NCBI GenBank assembly: GCA_028871195.1
Contig: JAGWNT010000027.1
Location: 1 to 43,023, forward strand
Direction of reading: 5' to 3'
DNA: 43,023 nt
DNA from: REEB85 sp018971455
Lineage (GTDB): Bacteria; Pseudomonadota; Alphaproteobacteria; Acetobacterales; Acetobacteraceae
In this document: positions 33,866-43,023 of the stretch, in pieces
How positions within the stretch are numbered: the stretch's first letter is position 1
Layout: every line of letters begins with the position of its first letter
The notes under the pieces: generated by a model
The model's input: the letters and a program-made list of their open reading frames with translations, nothing else
Told to the model about the DNA's origin: nothing
Database searches by the model: none
Position numbers and translations under genes: made by a program

Positions 33866-34657
33866 CTAGCGCCAACCGAGCAGCGCGCGCTCCACCCGCC
33901 CGATCAGCCAGGAAGTGCACAACCCGATGACGCTCAGCAGCACGATGCCGGCCATCAGATTGTCGATGTCGTAGAGATTGCCGGCCTCCAGCACGAAGGC
34001 GCCGATGCCGTGCTGGGCGCCGATCATCTCGGCGGCGACCAGCAGGATGATCGCCGTCGAGGTGGTGATGCGGAACCCCGCCAGGATCGCCGGCAGCGCG
34101 CCGGGCAGCACAATCTTGCGCAGGATCGCCCAGCGCCCCAGCCCGAAGGACTGGCCCATGCGGATCAGCGCGCGCGGCACCGCGTCGATGCCGGCCATCG
34201 TGTTGATGACGGTGGGGAAGAACACGCCGAAGGCGAGCGTGACATCCTTCGAGCCCTCGCCGATGCCGAACCAGATGATGAACAGCGGCACGAGCGCGAT
34301 CTTCGGAATCGGAAACAGCGCGGAGACCAGCGCCATCCCCGGCGAGCGCGCCAGCGTGAACAGCCCCACCGCCACGCCCACCGCAAGCCCGCCCAGTGTG
34401 CCCACCACCCAGCCGATCGCAAGGCGTTGCAGCGAGGCGGCGAGGTTCACCCATAATTCCCCGCTCGCCGCCAGGCTGATCAGCGCCCGCGCGATGCCGA
34501 TCGGGGTGGAGAGAAACGCGGTGGAGAACCAGCCGAGCGAGGCGCCCGCCTGCCACAGCAGCAGAAGAGCGATCAGCGTCGCGGCACCTGCCAGCGGGTG
34601 CTCGCGCGGCAGGAAGCCGCCGGCGCGGAACGGCACCGGGGCATCATGCTCAGACAT
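33866..34657 (-). CDS. Sulfonate/nitrate/taurine-type ABC importer permease, system 2
   Basis: This 263-residue SsuC-type permease has six or so membrane segments, the IPKIALVPLFIIWFGIG stretch and the EAA loop GQSFGLGRWAILRKIVLPGALPAI. It overlaps the upstream ATPase gene by 8 nt and is the last gene of the operon, so the order differs from system 1 (binding protein, ATPase, permease). It is convergent with the anti-sigma gene, 4 nt apart. Confidence 0.9.
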   Translation of the reverse strand: MSEHDAPVPFRAGGFLPREHPLAGAATLIALLLLWQAGASLGWFSTAFLSTPIGIARALISLAASGELWVNLAASLQRLAIGWVVGTLGGLAVGVAVGLFTLARSPGMALVSALFPIPKIALVPLFIIWFGIGEGSKDVTLAFGVFFPTVINTMAGIDAVPRALIRMGQSFGLGRWAILRKIVLPGALPAILAGFRITTSTAIILLVAAEMIGAQHGIGAFVLEAGNLYDIDNLMAGIVLLSVIGLCTSWLIGRVERALLGWR

Positions 34658-35438
34658 GCTCGATCTCCCGATCGGCCTCGGCGGCGTCGTCGCGGATCAG
34701 CGCCCATAACCGCTCCTCGATCGACAGCAGGTCCGGATCGCTCGCCCGCCTTTCGCCCAGCGGCCGGTCGATGCGCAGGATCTCGCGCACCCGCCCCGGC
34801 CGACGCGACAGCACGACGATCTGGTGGCCGAGCAGCGCGGCCTCGGACAGGTTGTGGGTGACATACACCACCGTGACGCCGGCGCGCGCGATAATGGCGG
34901 CCAGCTCGTCGAGCAGCAGCGCGCGGGTCTGCGCGTCGAGCGCCGAGAGCGGCTCGTCCATCAGCAGCACGGCGGGATTGACGGCGAGCGCCCGCGCGAT
35001 GCCGACGCGCTGGCGCATGCCGCCGGAAAGCTGGCGCGGCCAGGCGTTGGCAAAGGCGGACAGCCCCGTCAGCGCCAGCATGTCGGCAATCCGCCTCTGC
35101 CGCTCGGCGGCGGAAAGGCGCGTGCCTTCCAGGACGAGCGAGATATTGCCGGCCACACTGCGCCAGGGCAGCAGCGAGAAATCCTGGAACACGTAGGTCA
35201 GCGCGTTCAGGCAATCGGCCGCCACGGCCCCGCGCATGCGCGCCTGCCCCGCATCCGGCGTCAGCATGCCGCCCAGGATGCTCAGCAGGGTGGATTTGCC
35301 GCACCCCGACGGCCCCACCAGCACCAGCACCTCGCCGGCCGGCACATCGAGATCGATGCCGTCCAGCACGACGAGGTCGCCGAATGCGTGGCGGATGCCC
35401 CGGGCCTCCAGGCGCAGCGCGGAGGCGTCGGGATTCAT
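34650..35438 (-). CDS. Sulfonate/nitrate/taurine-type ABC importer ATPase, system 2
   Basis: This 262-residue ATPase has Walker A GPSGCGKST, QDFSLLPWR after the Q-loop, signature LSGGMRQRV and Walker B AVLLMDEPLSALD, which place it in the SsuB/TauB/NrtD group. It lies in the middle of the operon, overlapping the binding-protein stop by ATGA and the permease start by 8 nt. Confidence 0.9.
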   Translation of the reverse strand: MNPDASALRLEARGIRHAFGDLVVLDGIDLDVPAGEVLVLVGPSGCGKSTLLSILGGMLTPDAGQARMRGAVAADCLNALTYVFQDFSLLPWRSVAGNISLVLEGTRLSAAERQRRIADMLALTGLSAFANAWPRQLSGGMRQRVGIARALAVNPAVLLMDEPLSALDAQTRALLLDELAAIIARAGVTVVYVTHNLSEAALLGHQIVVLSRRPGRVREILRIDRPLGERRASDPDLLSIEERLWALIRDDAAEADREIEHV

Positions 35439-36448
35439 CGCGTCGGCATGAACCGCGTATCGACGATCGACGCCACGTCGATCCTGCCCTTGACCAGCTT
35501 CTGCTCCTCGAACCAGGCCACCTGGCGCTTGAGATCGGCGACATCGAGCGCGCCGGCCTTGTCGTACCAGCCGATGCCGGCCTTGATCTTGGCCTCGGCC
35601 TTGGGGTCCCCGGTGAAGACGTATTTCTCGATCATCGGCAGCACGGCGGCCGTCGTCGCGTCATAGACCGGCTTGCCCGCGGCATCGAAGCGCAGGAATG
35701 CCTCGCGATAATCGGCGATGCCTTTCTTGTAGCCGGCGCAGAACGCCTTCACCGCCGCGGGCTGGGCCGTCAGCATGTGCGCCGAGGTGAACAGCGCGGT
35801 GATCTGGTACGGCACGGTGTCGTCCACCCAGCCGATGATGTGGGCATCGCCCTTCGCCGCGGCCGCCTCGGCCATCGAGGCGATGGCCATGGTGGCATCG
35901 ACCTGCCCGGTGCTGACGGCGGCCACCATGTTGCTGATGCCCTGCAGCGGGCGCAGCGTGACCGTCTTGGGATCGAAATGGAACTGCGCGCCCAGCTGCC
36001 AGACCATGTAGTGGAAGGAGCTGCCGTACTGGGTGATGCCGAGCGAGTGGCCGGCGAGCTTGTCGAGAGAGGTGAGCCCCGCCGCATAGGCCTTCTTGGA
36101 CGCCAGCACCGCGATCAGCTTGACGTGCTTGTCCAGATGCAGCCCGCCGCCGATGACCTTCAGGCCGCTCTTCTGCGCCAGGCTGTAGAACCCGCCCGTC
36201 AGCGCCGTGATGCCGATATCGACGTCGCCCGAAACGACCGCCGCCGCGATCGGTTGGGCCGCGGCAAAGAAGCGGAACTCCACGTCAAGCCCGCCCTGGG
36301 CGAAATAGCCGCGCTCCTTGGCAATGTACATCGGCGCCGGCGAGAGCGTGTGCAGCAGACCGAGGCGCACCGGCTGCGCCGCCCGCGCGCGCGGTGTGGC
36401 GAGCATGGCCCCACCCGCCAAGATGACCGAACGCCGTGCGATGTTCAT
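35435..36448 (-). CDS. Sulfonate/nitrate/taurine-type substrate-binding protein, system 2
   Basis: This 337-residue NMT1/SsuA-like binding protein has a short twin-arginine-like signal (IARRSVILAGGAML, ending ARA near residue 23). The mature part shows LHTLSPAPMYIAKERGYFAQGGLDVEF and SGDVDIGITALTGG, the classical ligand-site region. GGGAG lies 9-10 nt before the ATG at 36448. The ligand is unknown; the aromatic-poor pocket signature does not let me choose between sulfonates and pyrimidine precursors. Confidence 0.88.
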   Translation of the reverse strand: MNIARRSVILAGGAMLATPRARAAQPVRLGLLHTLSPAPMYIAKERGYFAQGGLDVEFRFFAAAQPIAAAVVSGDVDIGITALTGGFYSLAQKSGLKVIGGGLHLDKHVKLIAVLASKKAYAAGLTSLDKLAGHSLGITQYGSSFHYMVWQLGAQFHFDPKTVTLRPLQGISNMVAAVSTGQVDATMAIASMAEAAAAKGDAHIIGWVDDTVPYQITALFTSAHMLTAQPAAVKAFCAGYKKGIADYREAFLRFDAAGKPVYDATTAAVLPMIEKYVFTGDPKAEAKIKAGIGWYDKAGALDVADLKRQVAWFEEQKLVKGRIDVASIVDTRFMPTR

Positions 36449-36521
36449 GGACCCGTTCTCCCTTCCGGTTGAACGAGTCCATGCCACATCGGCGCCCGGC
36501 AGGCCAGCCGGAGAAACCGCC

Positions 36522-37257
36522 TCAGGCGGCGGCGTCCACCTTCAGCTCGCCGAGATAGGCCTCGCGGATCGACGGGTTCTCCCGCAATTCCGCCGCCGTG
36601 CCGGACAGCACCACCCGCCCGGTTTGCAGCACATAGGCCCGGTGCGCGATCGAGAGGGCCATGTTGGCGTTCTGCTCCACCATGAAGATGGTGGTGCCCT
36701 GCTTGTTGATGGTCTGGATGATGTCGAAGACCTGCTCGACATAGAGCGGCGAGAGACCCATCGACGGCTCGTCCATGCAGATCAGCCGCGGCCGGGCCAT
36801 CAGCGCGCGGCCGATCGCCACCATCTGCTGCTCGCCACCCGAGAGCGTGCCCGAGAGCTGGTTGCGCCGTTCCTTGACACGCGGGAACAGCTCATAGACC
36901 CGCTCCAGATCCTCGTTGAATTGCGGGCCCTTGGGCTGGGTGTAGGCGCCCATCTCCAGGTTCTCGTAGACCGTCATGCGCGGAAACAGCCGCCGCGCCT
37001 CCAGCACCGGGGCGATGCCGCGGCGCACCCGCTCGCTGGTCGGCAGTTTCTCGATCGGCTTGCCGTCGAAAATCACCGTGCCGGTGGCCGGGATTACCAC
37101 GCCCATGATGGTCTTCATGGTGGTCGATTTCCCGCACGCATTGCCGCCCAGCAGGCTGACGATCTCGCCGCGCCCGATCGTGTAGTTGACGTCCTTCAGC
37201 GCGTGCAGGTCGCCATAGTACGTATTGATGCCGGTGAACTCCAGCAGCAGCGACCCA

Positions 37258-37268
<11 letters not shown>
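36522..37268 (-). CDS. livF: Branched-chain amino acid ABC importer ATPase LivF
   Basis: This 248-residue LivF-type ATPase has Walker A GGNACGKST (fits GxxxxGKS but with Cys in place of the usual Ala/Gly), APVLEARRLFPRMTVYENLEMGAY, signature LSGGEQQM and Walker B LICMDEPSMGLSPL. It pairs with the LivG domain of the fused protein encoded just upstream, whose gene it overlaps by 11 nt. Family substrates are hydrophobic amino acids, amides or urea; the locus layout cannot decide which. Confidence 0.92.
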
Positions 37269-39297
<2,029 letters not shown>

Positions 39298-39309
39298 GGC
39301 GCGTCTCCC

Positions 39310-40239
39310 TCAGGACTTGTTGGGCGCGATGCGCCCGAGCAGGCCGGCCGGCCGGAATACCAGCACCAGCACCAGGATGGCGAAGATGATCACATCGGCC
39401 CAGGACGCGCCGATGATCTGGCTGCCGATGGTCTCCACCAGCCCGATCAGCAGCCCGCCGAGCATAGCACCCGGCACGTTGCCGATGCCGCCCAGCACGG
39501 CGGCGGTGAAAGCCCGCAGCCCGGCCGTGAAGCCGATCAGGAAGCTGGTGAAATTGTAGTAGAGGCCGAAGATCAGCCCGCCGGCGCCGGCCAGGGCCGA
39601 GCCGAGGAAGAACGCGGTCATGATGACCCGATCGACCTCCACCCCCATCATCCGCGCCGCCTCGGGGTCCTGCGCGGTGGCGCGCATCGCCTTGCCGATC
39701 TTGGTGTACTGCACGAAGTAGGTCAGCGCGATCATCAGAACCGCCGAGACGATCCAGATCAGCACGTCGCGCAACCGCAGGCTGGCGCCGCCGATCGCCC
39801 ACGTCACCGTCGGCAGCGGATTCGCGAAATTATGCGTATCCGCGCCGACGGTGAGCAGGACAATATTGAACAGGATATATGACACGCCGATCGTGGTGAT
39901 CATCGCCGCCGGCCCCTTCACTGCGCGCAGCCTGCGCAGCAGGAACCGCTCGATCCCCACCCCGATCGTGCCCGTCACCGTCATGGTGACGGCGAATGTC
40001 ACGAGCAACACCCCCACCAGCGGCAGCCCGGCCAGGATCACTGTCTGGCCGGACAGTCCGAAGGCTTCCAGCGTGTAGAGGGCGACAAACGAGCCGACCA
40101 TGAACACGTTGAAATGGGAGAAATTGATCAACTCCAGGATACCGTAGACAAGCGTGAAACCGAGCGCCAGCAGCGCATACATGGCGCCCAGGTTCAGCCC
40201 ATTGATAACCTGTTGCAGATAGACATCGAAAACGGTCAT
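39310..40239 (-). CDS. livH: Branched-chain amino acid ABC importer permease LivH
   Basis: This 309-residue LivH permease has eight or so membrane segments. Typical stretches are QQVINGLNLGAMYALLALGF, LVYGILELINFSH, GVEVDRVIMTAFFLGSALAG and AAVLGGIGNVPGAMLGG. It forms the translocation path together with the LivM half of the fused protein. The ATG at 40239 has GAGGAG upstream; a TTG at 40254 would remove that signal from the leader and is not preferred. The gap to livK is 33 nt. Confidence 0.93.
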   Translation of the reverse strand: MTVFDVYLQQVINGLNLGAMYALLALGFTLVYGILELINFSHFNVFMVGSFVALYTLEAFGLSGQTVILAGLPLVGVLLVTFAVTMTVTGTIGVGIERFLLRRLRAVKGPAAMITTIGVSYILFNIVLLTVGADTHNFANPLPTVTWAIGGASLRLRDVLIWIVSAVLMIALTYFVQYTKIGKAMRATAQDPEAARMMGVEVDRVIMTAFFLGSALAGAGGLIFGLYYNFTSFLIGFTAGLRAFTAAVLGGIGNVPGAMLGGLLIGLVETIGSQIIGASWADVIIFAILVLVLVFRPAGLLGRIAPNKS

Positions 40240-40272
40240 ATATCCACTCCTCAACCCGTCAGTGCGCTCTGA

Positions 40273-41511
40273 TCAGGCCTGCGGAGCCACGCCGATATAC
40301 TTGTACTGAGCGTTCGGATCGTTCAGCGGCTTGCTGGCATCCTTGCGGATCTGGAAGACGCTGATGACCTTGTTCTTGAGGTCGCCATTGGCGTCGAACG
40401 CTATCGGGCCCTGCAGCGAGGTGAAGCTCACATTCTGCAGCGCGTCGCGCACGTTCGAACGGTTCACCGGCTTGCCCGCCTTGATCACCGCCTTCACCGC
40501 GTTGATGATCGCCCAGGCGCCATCGTAGTTGGTGATGGTGTAGTCGTCGGGCTGCATCTTGAAGCGCGCGAAATAGCGCTTCGAGAAATCGGCCAGCTGC
40601 GGGTCGTCGGACACGTGCGGTGCCGCGATCGTCGCATACCATCCCTCGACCGCCGGGAAGCCGGCGCCGGAGAGCAGGTCGGCACTCTGCATGCCGTCGC
40701 CGCCGGCCTTGATGACCTTCGGAATGATGTCATAGGACTGCTTGGCGAGCTTCACGCCGGCCTGGCCGACGCCGCCGAAATACAGCGCGTCCGGGTTGAG
40801 CGACTTGATCTTGGTCAGCACCGCCGAATAATCCGCCGCCTTCGGGTCGAGCCGGTCGCGGCCGAGCACCTTGAGGCCGATCTTCGTCGCCTGCGCCTGG
40901 AACGCATCGGCCAGACCCACGCCATACGCCCCGGAATCGTCGAGGATATAGACGGTCTTAACGTGCAGCGTCTCCTTCATGTAGTTGGCCATGTTCGGGC
41001 CCTGGTAGGCATCCGTGGCCACCGTGCGGAAGTAGATCGGCTTGCCCGCCGGGCGGTACTGGGCGGCGAATTTCGGGTCCGTGATGTCCGGGTTGGTCGA
41101 GGACGGCGTGATGATCGCCAGGTCGCCGGCGCTCAGGATCGGCGCCATCGCCTTGCCGGCGCCGGACATCTGCGGCCCCACCGCGGCCACCATGTTGGTG
41201 TCCGAGACCATCTTGCGGGCATTCGTCGCCGCCTGCGCCGGGTCATACTGGCCCGCGGTCGCCGTGCCGTCGTCGAACTTGATGAGGTTGAAGGTGTAGC
41301 CCGGAACCTCGTGGTTCTTGTTGGCGTCGTCGAACGCCATGATGGCGCCGTTGGCGACGCGCTGCGCGGATTCAGCATCAGCCCCGGTGAAGGAGAAATC
41401 GCCCCCGACATCAATCACCTTGTCGGCGGCCAGCGCGCCGTGCGGCGCGCCCAGTGCGGTGGCAGCCGCGATTCCGGCGGCGGCCTTGAAAGCGGAACGA
41501 CGCGTAATCAT
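40273..41511 (-). CDS. livK: Branched-chain amino acid-type substrate-binding protein (LivK-like)
   Basis: This 412-residue type I periplasmic binding protein has a twin-arginine signal (ITRRSAFKAAAG, cleavage near GALAAD at about 29). The mature part has DVGGDFSFTGADAESAQ, VGPQMSGAGKAMAPI and IITPSSTNPDITDP, matching the Leu/Ile/Val-binding fold, in which an Ser-Ser-Thr set binds the amino-acid carboxylate. It is the first gene of livK-livH-livMG-livF. GGGAG lies 9 nt before the ATG at 41511. The true ligand could be another amide or amino acid. Confidence 0.9.
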   Translation of the reverse strand: MITRRSAFKAAAGIAAATALGAPHGALAADKVIDVGGDFSFTGADAESAQRVANGAIMAFDDANKNHEVPGYTFNLIKFDDGTATAGQYDPAQAATNARKMVSDTNMVAAVGPQMSGAGKAMAPILSAGDLAIITPSSTNPDITDPKFAAQYRPAGKPIYFRTVATDAYQGPNMANYMKETLHVKTVYILDDSGAYGVGLADAFQAQATKIGLKVLGRDRLDPKAADYSAVLTKIKSLNPDALYFGGVGQAGVKLAKQSYDIIPKVIKAGGDGMQSADLLSGAGFPAVEGWYATIAAPHVSDDPQLADFSKRYFARFKMQPDDYTITNYDGAWAIINAVKAVIKAGKPVNRSNVRDALQNVSFTSLQGPIAFDANGDLKNKVISVFQIRKDASKPLNDPNAQYKYIGVAPQA

Positions 41512-41722
41512 TCGCAGGAACTCCCTTGTTTGTGCAGGTGGCCAGCGCGGCCACAAGGCGCAGACCATGAACAAGTCATGTCGCCAAAGCAAGCCTGCCT
41601 CTCACATCGCGCAGAGGCAAGTGACCAGATATTCATGCCGCACCTCGTGCCGCGATTTTCAGCAAGCCGCGTGCCACAGGCCGGGGGGCGACAAGGGCGG
41701 CGCGCATGCTAGAAGCCCGCCA
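41512..41722. promoter_or_regulatory. Divergent livK/ABC-F intergenic region with two dyads
   Basis: This 211-nt region separates livK from the ABC-F gene. It contains a 6-bp dyad, GTGGCC (41538-41543) with GGCCAC (41549-41554), in the livK leader, and a 7-bp dyad, TGCCTCT (41596-41602) with AGAGGCA (41613-41619), where the livK promoter would be expected. No convincing -10/-35 pair or riboswitch was found. Confidence 0.35.

Positions 41723-43023
<1,301 letters not shown>

Overview
The window is about 43 kb of very GC-rich DNA, packed with protein genes and with no RNA genes, mobile elements or CRISPR arrays that I can see. Codon use (GCC, GGC, CTG, CGC), 4-nt ATGA/GTGA gene overlaps, many solute-binding-protein importers, an FrcABC/ROK sugar locus, a LivHMGFK locus and a ComEC without its nuclease-like domain all suggest an alphaproteobacterium, probably Rhodospirillales/Acetobacteraceae. 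Genus is not determinable by eye. Gene content looks like a metabolically flexible chromosome rather than a plasmid or prophage.

Layout. (1) 1-9140 is an amino/amide-compound cluster: amidase (cut by the left edge) and glutamate-1-semialdehyde-type aminotransferase on the minus strand, a divergent amidohydrolase, then a minus-strand operon read from 9140 down: two tandem class I aminotransferases, a double GNAT acetyltransferase, a sulfotransferase with a damaged or non-canonical start, a dual CDGSH iron-sulfur protein and a DapA-family aldolase with altered active-site residues. (2) 9263-12583 has an EamA transporter, a sialate/organic-acid-type MFS transporter and a family 2 glycosyltransferase with a nine-C tract near its start. 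(3) 12704-14775 is a two-gene alcohol dehydrogenase/MDR reductase operon preceded by a perfect 11-bp inverted repeat. (4) 14869-19331 is an FrcBCA-type sugar importer divergent from a ROK regulator, with a 23-bp perfect palindrome between them. (5) 19363-22520 has LeuCD-type isomerase subunits, a cysteine synthase and a DUF1330 protein. (6) 22541-25874 is an SsuABC/TauABC-like importer behind an Asp/Glu racemase-family gene. (7) 25948-31227 has a YqaA-like membrane protein, ComEC, GltX and a tartrate/D-malate dehydrogenase. (8) 31313-33861 is a tightly coupled metallophosphoesterase - cupredoxin - ECF sigma - zinc anti-sigma operon with a hairpin covering its first ribosome-binding site. (9) 33866-36448 is a second SsuABC-like importer. 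(10) 36522-41511 is a branched-chain-amino-acid-type importer in which LivM and LivG are fused. (11) An ABC-F ATPase runs off the right edge.

The genes most likely to act together are those within each operon. The four ABC importers, the two exporter-type carriers and the amide/amino-acid enzymes fit a scavenging lifestyle, but substrates cannot be fixed from sequence alone. The most interesting items are the sigma/anti-sigma/cupredoxin/phosphoesterase module with its hairpin leader, the FrcR palindrome, the ATG-to-ATA change at the sulfotransferase start and the LivM-LivG fusion.
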